From: JBDHTS01 sp044221445 | GTDB taxonomy: Bacteria; Pseudomonadota; Alphaproteobacteria; Micavibrionales; Micavibrionaceae | DNA: 46,429 nt | Direction of reading: 5' to 3' | Assembly: GCA_044221445.1 (NCBI GenBank) | Contig: JBGAPF010000019.1 | Span: forward strand, 1-46,429 | In this document: in pieces, positions 25,075 to 34,280 of the stretch | How positions within the stretch are numbered: the stretch's first letter is position 1 | Layout of the letters: each line of letters starts with the position of its first letter | The notes under the pieces: model-generated | Seen by the model: the letters and a program-made list of their open reading frames with translations, nothing else | What the model was told of the DNA's origin: nothing | Databases searched by the model: none | Translations under genes and position numbers: made by a program

Positions 25075-26238
25075 ATGACCGAAAAAAAGCCTTTCAGCGT
25101 GCTGACCGCGACCATACGTGCCGGCATAGAGACCGATGAGCAGTTCGGCTCGGTTTCGCCGCCGATCCATATGTCGACGAATTATACGTTCGAAGGACTG
25201 GGTAAAAAACGGCCCTTCGATTACAGCCGCAGCGGCAACCCCACGCGCGCTATCGTCGAGCAGGCGATCGCCAACCTTGAAGGCGGCGCGGGCGCGGTGG
25301 TGACCTGTACCGGAATGGCCGCGCTCACCACTGTGTTTCATCTTCTGAGTCCCGGCAACGTCCTGATAGCGCCGCATGATTGCTACGGCGGCACGCACAG
25401 GCTGCTTCAGTCCTATCACCAGAAAGGTTTTTTCGAAGTCGTCTTTGTGGACCAGACGGATAAACCAGCCCTGGAAGCAGCCTTTAGCCGAAAACCGGCC
25501 ATGATCCTCATTGAGACGCCGAGCAATCCACTGCTGCGTATTACAGACATCGCCTATGCCGCAGGACTGGCGAAAGTCGCCGGTGCGATTAGCGTGGCTG
25601 ACAACACTTTCATGTCACCCGTGTTTCAGAGGCCTTTTGATTTCGGCGTGGATATTGTCCTTCATTCCACAACCAAATATCTGAACGGCCATAGCGATCT
25701 GGTCGGCGGTGCGCTTATTGGCAGAACAAAGGAAATGGCGGATCGACTTTACTGGTGGGCCAACAATCTCGGTACGACGGGCTCTGCCTTCGATAGCTTT
25801 TTGACACTGAGAGGCTTGCGTACGCTCGACCTCCGTGTACGCAAACAAGCCGAAAACGCTGGTATTATTGCAGCTTTTCTTAAAGCGCATAGAGCTGTTG
25901 ATAAAATATATTATCCGGGCCTGCAGGATCATCCGGGCCACAGCCTTGCAAAGTCACAGCAATGGGGCTTTGGCTCCATGCTCAGTATTGAGATTAAAGG
26001 AGGCCTGCAAGCTGTTGAAAAATTTGTGGATAACTTATCTCTTTTTAGCCTTGCGGAATCGCTGGGTGGATTTGAAAGCCTGATTGCTCATCCCTCTACA
26101 ATGACTCATGCCGCTATGGATCCAGATGCTCGTGTAGCTGCGGGAATTGGAGACTCTTTACTGCGTCTTTCCATTGGCCTGGAAAATTGCGAAGATCTCA
26201 CAGATGACTTGGAGCAAGCTCTAAATTCAATAAAATAG
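25075..26238 (+). CDS. Cystathionine gamma-synthase/lyase-type PLP enzyme
   Basis: This 387-residue enzyme belongs to the Cys/Met metabolism PLP family (trans-sulfuration). PLP-binding Lys201 lies in HSTTKYLNGHSD; the phosphate-binding YSRSGNPTR and the GGAGAVVTCTGMAA and IETPSNPLL stretches are all present. The family includes cystathionine gamma-synthase (MetB), beta-lyase (MetC) and gamma-lyase, which cannot be separated safely here; length fits MetB, and a C-S lyase is equally possible. The frame is open to 24988, but the ATG at 25075 gives the normal N-terminus. No Shine-Dalgarno is obvious. The gene is divergent from clpB and ends at a strong bidirectional terminator. Confidence 0.92.
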   Translation: MTEKKPFSVLTATIRAGIETDEQFGSVSPPIHMSTNYTFEGLGKKRPFDYSRSGNPTRAIVEQAIANLEGGAGAVVTCTGMAALTTVFHLLSPGNVLIAPHDCYGGTHRLLQSYHQKGFFEVVFVDQTDKPALEAAFSRKPAMILIETPSNPLLRITDIAYAAGLAKVAGAISVADNTFMSPVFQRPFDFGVDIVLHSTTKYLNGHSDLVGGALIGRTKEMADRLYWWANNLGTTGSAFDSFLTLRGLRTLDLRVRKQAENAGIIAAFLKAHRAVDKIYYPGLQDHPGHSLAKSQQWGFGSMLSIEIKGGLQAVEKFVDNLSLFSLAESLGGFESLIAHPSTMTHAAMDPDARVAAGIGDSLLRLSIGLENCEDLTDDLEQALNSIK

Positions 26239-26340
26239 AATTTTTACAATAATTTGGAATAAGTTATTAAAGTGACTTGTTAAAATAAATCTGGCAGTTT
26301 TTCAAACATAATTCCGTTACCTGAAAGTTGGTCATCATAA

Positions 26341-26364
26341 AAAAAGCGGCTAATGCCGCTTTTT
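26341..26364. terminator. Bidirectional terminator between PLP enzyme and DUF4167 genes
   Basis: AAAAAGCGGC (26341-26350) pairs perfectly with GCCGCTTTTT (26355-26364) around a TAAT loop. The A/T arms serve both the plus-strand gene ending at 26238 and the minus-strand gene ending at 26388. Confidence 0.9.
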
Positions 26365-26387
26365 GTTAAACACATACTTTAAAAATC

Positions 26388-26870
26388 TCAGGCATCGGCC
26401 AGTTCAGCGCGCTTGAAGCCCTGCATTTCGCCTGTGATGCTTGGGGGCAGGCCAAGATCTGCGTGCTCCTGCTGCTGCGGACGCGACGGCTGGCGTATAT
26501 CGAAGCGCCGTTCAGGGGATTGCATTTCCTCTTCGGACATTTCTTCCTCAGGCGCATGGCCGCCTCCGAAATCACGTCCGCCGGATTGCTCGATCCAGGT
26601 GTTGATAATGCGCTGATAATGTTCGGCATGTTGAAGATAGCTTTCAGCCAGAATGCGGTCACCGCTGGATGAAGCGTCCTTCGCGAGTGCCGCGTATTTT
26701 TCCTGAATCTGATGAGCCGTACCGCGAATGCGGACGTCCGGGCCATTGCTATCAAAGACCTGATTACGGTTTCCACCGCCGCCATTGCCGCCGCGGCGGG
26801 GCGCGTTATTACTATTCGTATTGTTATGGCCGCGATTTCTTAAGCGCCGTCCAGCGGGTCCGTGTCTCAT
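26388..26870 (-). CDS. DUF4167 protein
   Basis: The 160-residue protein begins with a basic, Asn/Gly/Arg-rich disordered part (RRLRNRGHNNTNSNN, then a Gly-rich patch). A conserved helical core follows (about 45-95): VRIRGTAHQIQEKYAALAKDA and ESYLQHAEHYQRI, the DUF4167 signature. An acidic Gln/Glu-rich tail ends the chain. The basic start suggests RNA or DNA binding, but the function is unknown. In alphaproteobacteria this gene commonly follows prfA-prmC, as here (207 bases after prmC). It has its own upstream spacer. Confidence 0.9.
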   Translation of the reverse strand: MRHGPAGRRLRNRGHNNTNSNNAPRRGGNGGGGNRNQVFDSNGPDVRIRGTAHQIQEKYAALAKDASSSGDRILAESYLQHAEHYQRIINTWIEQSGGRDFGGGHAPEEEMSEEEMQSPERRFDIRQPSRPQQQEHADLGLPPSITGEMQGFKRAELADA

Positions 26871-27077
26871 AAAAACTCCTGCACCTTTTGCGAATCAATT
26901 AGTTAACGCACGTACGATTCTATATGAATTGCGTACGCTTGGCCATACCCTAGCCCTTGCGAAAGCACGTTTTTTCAAACATCGCCTTCTGCCCAGCATC
27001 AAATCCCGTGCCGTTCTGAATGATTGAAATCTACCCGCAACCGCCCGACAGGTTCAAGCAAGGCAACGAAAAAAATT
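26871..27077. promoter_or_regulatory. Spacer between prmC and DUF4167 genes with imperfect inverted repeat
   Basis: These 207 bases hold no gene I can support. Around 26910-26940 there is an imperfect inverted repeat built on two CGTACG blocks flanking TATAT, which may be a regulatory or processing site for the DUF4167 transcript. The evidence is weak. Confidence 0.3.
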
Positions 27078-27950
27078 TCACTTATCCCCACGGCCTATTT
27101 CTACAACCCGCGGAATTCCGCCCAGATCGGCGTGTATGCCTCGGGCATGGAAGCCATATTTTTCCGCGAGTCGCACGACATCGTCATGCTGGCCGATGCC
27201 TATTTCAAATAGGGCGATTCCGGCTTTTTCAATATGCTTATGCAAATTTAAAAAGATGCTTTTATAAGAATCGAGGCCATCGATTCCCCCTTCCAGGGCC
27301 AGAATCGGATCGTAATGCAGCACATCGGCATCGAGATTCGCAAGATCGGCGCGGGGAATGTAGGGCGGATTCGAGATAACGAGATCGAATTGCGCGTTTG
27401 ATTCAAAACCATCAAGCCAGTTGCCGCGCCGAAAAGAGAGCCGTTCGGCCACGCGGTTATCGGCCGCATTCCGCTCCGCTATCGCCAGAGCCTCTTCCGA
27501 TATGTCCACCGCCACACCGCGCGCTTCGCCCCATTCATGCAGCAGACTGATGATCAGACACCCGGACCCGGTGCCAAGATCGAGGATTCGCGAGGGCGCA
27601 GACCTTTCAAAATGCTTCAGGGCGGCATCAACAAGCGTTTCCGAATCCGGACGGGGATCGAGAACGGCAGGAGTCACGGTGAACGGAAGCCCCCAGAACT
27701 CGCGCTTGCCCAGTATGCGACTAACCGGCTCCCTGGCCAGGCGGCGCTCCGCCATAGACTCTATGCTGGCCAGCGTCTCGGCGGAAATTTCCCTGTCGCG
27801 GCGCGAAATGAAATCGGCGTCGGACAGTCCCGCCGCAGCCTTGATGATCAGGCGGGCGTCAAGATCAGGTGTCGCCATTCCCTTAGCTTTCAGGCGTCCG
27901 CCGAGCGATTTGTAGCAGGATTCAAGGTCCGTCGGACGCTTCTCAGACAT
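27078..27950 (-). CDS. prmC: Release factor glutamine methyltransferase PrmC
   Basis: PrmC methylates the Gln of the GGQ motif in release factors RF1 and RF2 with S-adenosylmethionine. The 290-residue protein has the N-terminal helical substrate domain, the SAM-binding LDLGTGSG (123-130) and the catalytic NPPY (194-197). It starts inside the last codons of prfA (8-base overlap), the usual prfA-prmC pairing of enzyme with substrate. Length is normal. Confidence 0.96.
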   Translation of the reverse strand: MSEKRPTDLESCYKSLGGRLKAKGMATPDLDARLIIKAAAGLSDADFISRRDREISAETLASIESMAERRLAREPVSRILGKREFWGLPFTVTPAVLDPRPDSETLVDAALKHFERSAPSRILDLGTGSGCLIISLLHEWGEARGVAVDISEEALAIAERNAADNRVAERLSFRRGNWLDGFESNAQFDLVISNPPYIPRADLANLDADVLHYDPILALEGGIDGLDSYKSIFLNLHKHIEKAGIALFEIGIGQHDDVVRLAEKYGFHARGIHADLGGIPRVVEIGRGDK

Positions 27951-29007
27951 CCAGTTCGGCCAGCTTATCTGCGTTTTCCTGGGCGGTCAGTTCGTCGATC
28001 AGTTCGTCCAGGGATTCACCGCTCAGCACCTGCTCCAGCTTGTAAAGAGTCAGGTTGATGCGATGGTCGGTGACGCGCCCTTGCGGATAGTTATAAGTCC
28101 GGATGCGTTCCGAACGATCCCCGCTGCCGATCTGGAGTTTGCGGTTGCTGGCAATCGATTCCTGCTGCGCTCTCCATTTCTGCTCATACAGGCGGCTGCG
28201 CAGCAGAGTCATGGCCTTGGCCCGGTTCTTATGCTGGGATTTTTCCTCCTGCACCGCCACCGCCATGCCCGTCGGGATATGCGTGATGCGGACGGCGCTC
28301 TCTGTTTTGTTGACGTGCTGGCCGCCCGCTCCCTGCGCCCGGAACACGTCGACCCGCAGGTCTTTTTCATCCAGCACGATATCGACCTCCTCGGCTTCCG
28401 GTAACACCGCCACTGTGGCGGCGGAGGTGTGGATACGCCCACCAGACTCGGTTTTTGGCACACGCTGGACCCTGTGAACGCCGGATTCGAATTTCAGCCG
28501 CGCAAACACGTCCTGGCCGGCCACCTCCGCGATGATTTCCTTATACCCGCCCAAGTCGCTTTCGTTCATTTCGACCACGTCCAGCCGCCAGCCGTGCTGG
28601 GCCGCATAGCCGCGATACATGGCGAACAAATCCGCCGCGAACAACGCGGCCTCATCCCCGCCCGTCCCGGCGCGAATTTCAAGGATGGCGTTGCGCGCAT
28701 CCGCCTCGTCTTTGGGGATCAACGCCATGCGTACCTGATGCTCCAAGCCCGGCAGACGCTGGTCCAGCGCAAAAAACTCGTCATGGGCCATAGCGGCCAT
28801 TTCCGGATCGTTCATCAAGGCTTTGAGATCGGCATGCTCCGTCAGCGCCGCCTGATACCGCTCCAGCGCCTCGACCACGGGCGAAAGCTCGGCGTATTCC
28901 CGTGACAGCTTGACGAACGCGTCGCCGCTCAGCCCCCCTTGAGACATTAGGGCCGAAAGTTCGTTGTGGCGCCCTTTCAAGGGCCCTAGCATATTCAGGT
29001 AAGACAT
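27943..29007 (-). CDS. prfA: Peptide chain release factor 1
   Basis: RF1 ends translation at UAA and UAG. The 354-residue protein has the GGQ peptidyl-hydrolase motif at 228-230 (AGGQHVNKTESAVR), the codon-recognition P184-x-T186 motif, and the RF1 signature GSGDRSERIRTYN. The domain order and length are normal. It lies between the unknown gene at 29013 (5-base gap) and prmC (8-base overlap), so the three form one operon. No programmed frameshift is present, as expected for RF1. Confidence 0.97.
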   Translation of the reverse strand: MSYLNMLGPLKGRHNELSALMSQGGLSGDAFVKLSREYAELSPVVEALERYQAALTEHADLKALMNDPEMAAMAHDEFFALDQRLPGLEHQVRMALIPKDEADARNAILEIRAGTGGDEAALFAADLFAMYRGYAAQHGWRLDVVEMNESDLGGYKEIIAEVAGQDVFARLKFESGVHRVQRVPKTESGGRIHTSAATVAVLPEAEEVDIVLDEKDLRVDVFRAQGAGGQHVNKTESAVRITHIPTGMAVAVQEEKSQHKNRAKAMTLLRSRLYEQKWRAQQESIASNRKLQIGSGDRSERIRTYNYPQGRVTDHRINLTLYKLEQVLSGESLDELIDELTAQENADKLAELDV

Positions 29008-29012
29008 TGGTT

Positions 29013-29804
29013 TTATGACGGCTGCGCAAAGAAATCCGAAACAAGCCTTTCACTATAAGACGTTCCTTTGTAAGGAAAAGCGAAACTATGCAGGATGGGG
29101 CGGTGCGGCCAGCTCGAAGGCGTCAGCATTGACATATGTGAGATCTGGACTTCCCAGAGGACCGGATCCGGGTTCGATAACCTGCCCTTCCAGACCCCAT
29201 CCCACCGGGCGAAACATACGTCTTCATTATCAAAAAGAATCGTCCCTGGACCGAAATGGACGCCAAAAATGCGAACCTGTCTTGTTTCAATGGGAAGATC
29301 GATCTCATCCTGCCCCCATCCGTCAATATGCGTGCCTTCTTGCAAAGCTTCTGCCGCACGAAAATAGGTGGTTTTTCTGGCATAATGAGGCGTGAAGCCG
29401 TCCCGCCCCCAAAGCTGGATCCCAGCGTCTATAAGCTGGATCTGACGATCGCACCATAAAACAGCCCCTTCATGCCCCCAGTCGCTTAAAGGAAGGTGCG
29501 TAAACGCCGCGGTGATAGAGGCTTTATATCTTTCGACATTCCAACCACTTGCATTTCGTGGATTGGTTACCGGCGAGAGGATTGCTTTGAAGTGGCCACT
29601 GGCAACTTCATCGTACATGGCGGAGACCCGAGTCTCCATATCCTCCGGAATCATCTTCCAGACAGCCGCATTGACGGGCGGTGAACGCACGGCCTGGGCC
29701 ATAGCGTTGAAGGCGCGCAAAGGATCGTCCTCAACGATATATACTATATTGTCGGGCAGATCGGCTTCGGCCGTGATCGGCCTGATTCTACTGTAATTAA
29801 CCAT
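29013..29804 (-). CDS. Unknown protein leading the prfA-prmC operon, with HxD and GPGT motifs
   Basis: The product has 263 residues, no signal peptide and no membrane helix. I do not recognise it firmly. Residues 159-161 are H-I-D, then an Arg-rich strand leads to GVHFGPGTILF (181-191), and His residues occur at 234 and 239. This order resembles the HxD...GPGT pattern of DUF1826-like proteins and, more loosely, the HxD...H iron triad of 2-oxoglutarate oxygenases. The stop is 5 bases before the prfA start, so it is cotranscribed with prfA and prmC. A link to translation termination would follow from context only. Its 5' end lies 25 bases from rpoD's 3' end. Confidence 0.7.
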   Translation of the reverse strand: MVNYSRIRPITAEADLPDNIVYIVEDDPLRAFNAMAQAVRSPPVNAAVWKMIPEDMETRVSAMYDEVASGHFKAILSPVTNPRNASGWNVERYKASITAAFTHLPLSDWGHEGAVLWCDRQIQLIDAGIQLWGRDGFTPHYARKTTYFRAAEALQEGTHIDGWGQDEIDLPIETRQVRIFGVHFGPGTILFDNEDVCFARWDGVWKGRLSNPDPVLWEVQISHMSMLTPSSWPHRPILHSFAFPYKGTSYSERLVSDFFAQPS

Positions 29805-29829
29805 GGCAGCGATTTACTATAATAACCGC

Positions 29830-31770
29830 TCAGGTGTCCAGAAAACTCCGCAGTTTCCGGCTCCGGCTGGGGTGTTTCAGCTTCCGCAGAGCTTTGGCTT
29901 CGATCTGCCGGATCCGTTCCCGGGTCACATTGAACTGCTGGCCCACTTCTTCAAGCGTATGATCCGTATTCATGCCGATCCCGAAACGCATGCGCAAAAC
30001 ACGTTCTTCCCGCGGCGTCAGGGTCGCGAGAACTCTGGTCGTGGTCTCGCGCAGGTTGGAATGGATAGCGCTTTCCACGGGCAGGATCGCGTTCTTGTCC
30101 TCGATAAAGTCTCCCAGGCTAGAATCTTCTTCGTCGCCGATAGGAGTTTCCAGGGAAACGGGTTCTTTTGCGATCTTCAGGACTTTACGCACCTTATCCA
30201 GCGGCATGTGAAGACGTTCGGCCAGTTCTTCCGGCGTTGGCTCGCGGCCGATTTCATGCATCATCTGGCGCGACGTACGCACCAGCTTGTTGATCGTCTC
30301 GATCATATGCACAGGAATACGGATGGTCCGCGCCTGGTCGGCGATAGAGCGCGTAATGGCCTGGCGTATCCACCACGTGGCATAGGTCGAGAACTTATAC
30401 CCGCGTCTGTACTCAAACTTATCCACAGCCTTCATCAGGCCAATATTGCCTTCCTGGATAAGGTCAAGGAATTGGAGTCCGCGGTTCGTGTACTTCTTGG
30501 CAATGGAAATCACAAGACGAAGGTTCGCCTCGACCATTTCCTTTTTCGCGCGTCCCGCTTCCTTTTCACCGCGCTGGACGGTCTGGACGATGCGCCGGAA
30601 TTCCTTGAGGGGCAGCATGGCCTCGTCGGAAATCCCCGCAATCTGCGTACGGATCTCCTCAACGGCCTGCTCATCTTTTTCAACGAACTTGGCCCAGCCT
30701 TTGCCTTTCAGCTTGGCAAGTTTTTTGAACCATTTCGGGTCCGCTTCGGAGCCGAAATATTCCTGGATGAATTCCTCGCGCTTCACGCCGCGTTCGGTCG
30801 CAAGACGCATCAGGCGCCCTTCGCAATTCACGAGTTCGCGGTTCATCTTGTAAAGACGTTCCAGCAACTGCTCGATCCGGGCATTATGCAGCCGGACATC
30901 GTTCATCAGCCCGACCATCTCCTTTTTGAGATCTTCATATTTCTTGTTGGTCGGCGCAGGCGGCTGCTTGCCGGTGGCGATGACTTCCAGCCGCTCCTTC
31001 TGCACTTTCTGCATTTTTTTGTAGGTTTTCTGGATCTTCGCAAAGCTCTCGAAGACCTGGGGCATCAGCTCCTCTTCCATTTTGGAAAGAGAGACGTTCT
31101 GTTCCTCGTCGCTCTCGCCGCCTTCCCCGCCTTCGGGGTTCTCGGGAGGCTCATCCATTTCTTCCGCAGGTGCGGCGGGCTGGTCGCTTTCGCCGTAAGT
31201 GGCATCAAGGTCGATAACTTCGCGCAGCAGGATGTCGCCCTTTTGAAGCGCTTCGTACCAGGCGATCATCGATTCGATCGCCAGCGGACTTTCGCAGATG
31301 CCGCCGATCATCATTTCGCGCCCGGCCTCGATGCGCTTCGCAATGGCGATTTCGCCTTCGCGTGAAAGCAATTCGACAGACCCCATCTCGCGCAGGTACA
31401 TGCGCACAGGGTCATCGGTACGGCCTGTGTCGTCGCTATCGATGTTGCCGCCGGATTCATACTCGGCTTCCGCCTCGGCGGCGGGGGCCGCAGGAGCGGC
31501 CTCAGCCTCCTCGACATCCCCCTCGCTTTCGACCAGCTGGATGCCCACATCGGTCATCGTGGCCATCGCGTCCTCGATCTGCTCGGACGAAAACTCTTCG
31601 GCGGGAATGGCGGCGTTCATTTCGTCATACGTGACGAATCCACGCTCTTTGCCTTTTTTGATCAGGCGCTTGACGATCTGCTCCAGAGACCCTTTGACTT
31701 TGGGTTCCGTGCGCTCCTCTTCCTGCTCTTTTGCCTTCGCTGTCTTCGTTCCGGTCGTTCTAGATGCCAT
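29830..31770 (-). CDS. rpoD: Primary sigma factor RpoD
   Basis: RpoD (sigma-70) directs RNA polymerase to housekeeping promoters. The 646-residue protein shows region 1.1 (about 25-100), an acidic linker, region 1.2 (about 120-150, DPVRMYLREMGSVELL), a non-conserved region, then region 2 (LRLVISIAKKYTNRGLQFLDLIQEGNIGLMKAVDKFEYRRGYKFSTYATWWIRQA, here 50-odd residues of near-identity to the family), region 3 (PVHMIETINK) and region 4 (TLEEVGQQFNVTRERIRQIEAKALRKLKHP) with the -35-binding helix. It follows dnaG by 107 bases in the macromolecular-synthesis order. Confidence 0.98.
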   Translation of the reverse strand: MASRTTGTKTAKAKEQEEERTEPKVKGSLEQIVKRLIKKGKERGFVTYDEMNAAIPAEEFSSEQIEDAMATMTDVGIQLVESEGDVEEAEAAPAAPAAEAEAEYESGGNIDSDDTGRTDDPVRMYLREMGSVELLSREGEIAIAKRIEAGREMMIGGICESPLAIESMIAWYEALQKGDILLREVIDLDATYGESDQPAAPAEEMDEPPENPEGGEGGESDEEQNVSLSKMEEELMPQVFESFAKIQKTYKKMQKVQKERLEVIATGKQPPAPTNKKYEDLKKEMVGLMNDVRLHNARIEQLLERLYKMNRELVNCEGRLMRLATERGVKREEFIQEYFGSEADPKWFKKLAKLKGKGWAKFVEKDEQAVEEIRTQIAGISDEAMLPLKEFRRIVQTVQRGEKEAGRAKKEMVEANLRLVISIAKKYTNRGLQFLDLIQEGNIGLMKAVDKFEYRRGYKFSTYATWWIRQAITRSIADQARTIRIPVHMIETINKLVRTSRQMMHEIGREPTPEELAERLHMPLDKVRKVLKIAKEPVSLETPIGDEEDSSLGDFIEDKNAILPVESAIHSNLRETTTRVLATLTPREERVLRMRFGIGMNTDHTLEEVGQQFNVTRERIRQIEAKALRKLKHPSRSRKLRSFLDT

Positions 31771-31877
31771 TTACCTGTTCCGAATCCTGTCGCACGGTTA
31801 AAGATTTAACGATATTTTCCAAGAAAAATCAAAGGAGTGTTTGCCGATTCGGCCTGTCCACCACCTTAAAGAGACCG

Positions 31878-33692
31878 CTATTCGCCTTTCCGGGCGTCAT
31901 GCAGACCGATAATTCTTTTCATGTTCTCTTCGGTGAGGTCCGCCGCCAGCGCCTGTCCGGCCTGGTGCAACTCCTTGCCCACGGCCCGCCCGTTCATGCG
32001 CCTGACCGTATCCTGCCATCCGGCCAGAATCATCTCCGGCGCGGCGTCAGGCCTCGCAAAGCCCGCATGCGTATAAACCGTGGAGCTTATCACCAGGCGC
32101 AGTTCCTCCTCGAACCCGCGTTGTCTTAAATGGCTTTGCAGCGCGCCGCTGTCAAGAGCCGTTTCATGCCCGAGGGCGGCCATAACCTCCTGACGCATCA
32201 GGTCAAGGCGCCTGTCTACGAGCGCCAGATCGGCGAAAGACTCCTCGACGCTGTCGAAAATATGCGGGTGGTTGAGAAGAGTCGCCAGCAAAACAAGGCT
32301 GGACAAGGATTCCGCGCCGTTGGAGGGCCGCCGGGCCCGGATCGCCGGATCGCCCGCAAACGATGACGCGCCCTTACCTTTTTTGGGGCCAAAGGTGCCG
32401 TAAAGCCGGTCCCTGAACATCTGGCGGTAATACTGCTGGACAGTGCGGTCGGGAATTTGCGCCGCTTCGCTGTCGAGAATGGCAGCCAGGCCCGCCCTTG
32501 ATTCGGGCGTCTCGAAGGTACGCCCCGCCGTATGATGGAGCCAGAGCATGTCCGCGAGGGGCATCGCATTCGAGATAATGGCGTTGAAAGCCTTCGATCC
32601 CTGGCTTTTGATCAGGCTGTCGGGATCCTGTCCTTCGGGCAGGAAAGCGATACGGGCGCTGTGATATGGCTTGAGAAGCGGTAAAAGACGTGCGCAGGCG
32701 CGCGAAGCCGCGCGGCGCCCGGCCATGTCACCATCGAAACACAGGACAGGCGTCTTTTCGTCGCCCGGAATCATCTTCCAGAGGCTGGCGATCTGCTCCT
32801 CCGTCAGCGCGGTCCCGAGGGGGGCGACCGCGCCCCTGTATCCGGCCCCGAAACAGGCCATGACGTCGAGATACCCTTCGACCACGATCACCGGCTGCCC
32901 CTCCGCGGCGGCGTGACGCGCATGCGATTCCCCGTAAAGGAGGCTTCCCTTATGAAACAGCGGCGTATCGGAGGAGTTGATATATTTGGGCGCTTTGTTC
33001 GCGCCAGGCGCCATCGGGCGCATATGTTCCGGCAGTATCCGGCCACCGAAAGCGACGATCCGTCCGCGCTTGTCGGAAACCGGGAACATCAGCCGGTCGC
33101 GGAAAAAGCTGTAGAATTCTCCGCTTCGCTCTGATTTTCTTGCCAGCCCCACTTCGACCATCTGGCGCGTCTCGTAACCTTTTTCTTTTAAATGACGTAT
33201 CAACTCGTGGCCGTCTTCGGGCGCATATCCCAGGCGAAACGATCCGATGAGCAGTTCGGGCACCGCCCGCTCATGCAGGTAGGACAGCGCGTCCTTGCCC
33301 CTGGCGCTGTGCAGCGCGCCTTCAAAAAACCGTGAGGCGTCGTCCATCAGGGCATGAAGGCTTTTTTCCTTTTTGGCCTGCTCCACCGCCTGGGGCGTGG
33401 CTTTTGGCACCTGCATACCGGCCTCGGCGGAAAGCAGTTCGACCGCCTCGATGAACGACAGGCTGTCGTTCTGCATGACGAAGCCGATGACATCCCCGTG
33501 CGCGCCACACCCGAAACAATGATAAAATTGTTTCTCATCGTTGATCGTGAATGACGGCGATTTTTCATGGTGGAAGGGGCAGCACGCCTTGAATTCCCGG
33601 CCAGCGCGCATGATTTTGACGCGCCTGCCGATTACCTCGGACAGCGTCAGGCGGCCACGTAAATCGTCAAGGAACCGCGGGGGTATGGACAT
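31878..33692 (-). CDS. dnaG: DNA primase
   Basis: DnaG makes RNA primers for replication. The 604-residue product has the N-terminal CHC2 zinc-binding domain (C38, H41, C59, C62), the TOPRIM-type catalytic domain (EGYLDVMACFG and CFDGDMAGRRA, about 255-345), and a C-terminal helicase-binding domain (about 440-604). Length and order are normal. It is the first gene of the minus-strand dnaG-rpoD pair and its 5' end is 56 bases from the gatB/yqeY gene's 3' end. Confidence 0.96.
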   Translation of the reverse strand: MSIPPRFLDDLRGRLTLSEVIGRRVKIMRAGREFKACCPFHHEKSPSFTINDEKQFYHCFGCGAHGDVIGFVMQNDSLSFIEAVELLSAEAGMQVPKATPQAVEQAKKEKSLHALMDDASRFFEGALHSARGKDALSYLHERAVPELLIGSFRLGYAPEDGHELIRHLKEKGYETRQMVEVGLARKSERSGEFYSFFRDRLMFPVSDKRGRIVAFGGRILPEHMRPMAPGANKAPKYINSSDTPLFHKGSLLYGESHARHAAAEGQPVIVVEGYLDVMACFGAGYRGAVAPLGTALTEEQIASLWKMIPGDEKTPVLCFDGDMAGRRAASRACARLLPLLKPYHSARIAFLPEGQDPDSLIKSQGSKAFNAIISNAMPLADMLWLHHTAGRTFETPESRAGLAAILDSEAAQIPDRTVQQYYRQMFRDRLYGTFGPKKGKGASSFAGDPAIRARRPSNGAESLSSLVLLATLLNHPHIFDSVEESFADLALVDRRLDLMRQEVMAALGHETALDSGALQSHLRQRGFEEELRLVISSTVYTHAGFARPDAAPEMILAGWQDTVRRMNGRAVGKELHQAGQALAADLTEENMKRIIGLHDARKGE

Positions 33693-33748
33693 GAAACAGT
33701 TCTAACATCCAAAGCCCGGCAAAACCAGCATCAACAGCTCTCAACCGG

Positions 33749-34210
33749 TCAACCAGCGAGCCGCGCCTTGACCGTCCCTCCGGCCTTCGCCATATCCATT
33801 TGCCCTGCATAACGGGTTTTTAGAGCCCCCATGACCTTGCCCATGTCCTTTATGTCTTTGGCGCCCAGTTCGATGACCAGCGCGTCGACGGCCTGCTTCA
33901 CTTCGTTTTCGTCCAATTGCTTTGGCAGGTATCGCTGGATGATCGCGATTTCCGCGTTTTCCCGTTCGGCCAGTTCCGGACGGGCGTTTTTCGCATAGAT
34001 ATCCGCCGATTCCTGGCGCTGTTTGATCATGCCCTGAAGAACGGAGAGAATTTCCGCGTCGCCGACACCGTCCTTGTTGCCCGTGGTCCGGGCATTTATG
34101 TCCTGGTCCTTGATCTTGGCATTGACCAGACGCAGGGTCGAGACGGTCAGTTCGTCCTTCGCCTTCATCGCTTCTTTCAGGCTGTCGTTGATTTCTGTGC
34201 GCTTGCTCAC
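33749..34210 (-). CDS. GatB/YqeY domain protein
   Basis: This 153-residue soluble protein is wholly a YqeY-type helical domain, related to the tRNA-binding tail of GatB. Recognisable parts are MKAKDELTVSTLRLVNAKIKD, QGMIKQRQESADIY and the MGKVMGALKTRYAGQMDMAKA C-terminus. The role is unclear, perhaps tRNA-linked. It is divergent from carA, the conserved alphaproteobacterial order beside dnaG-rpoD. Confidence 0.95.
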   Translation of the reverse strand: MSKRTEINDSLKEAMKAKDELTVSTLRLVNAKIKDQDINARTTGNKDGVGDAEILSVLQGMIKQRQESADIYAKNARPELAERENAEIAIIQRYLPKQLDENEVKQAVDALVIELGAKDIKDMGKVMGALKTRYAGQMDMAKAGGTVKARLAG

Positions 34211-34280
34211 GTTTTTCCTTCCAATCTGCCGGATAAGGGACTAAAAACTTGTCTCCGGCACCCTATATCTGGAGTTAATC
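34211..34280. promoter_or_regulatory. Divergent promoter region for gatB/yqeY-type gene and carA
   Basis: Only 70 bases separate the two 5' ends, so promoters must overlap or lie inside the genes. I see no PyrH/arginine-type operator repeat that I can assign. Confidence 0.4.

Noticed and set aside
26910..26940. CGTACG-based inverted repeat as a transposon end or attachment site
   Set aside because: There is no transposase, target duplication or second copy in the window.
29803..31365. Long plus-strand open frame of 520 residues over rpoD
   Set aside because: It is antisense to a firmly identified rpoD; length comes from the codon bias of the real gene.
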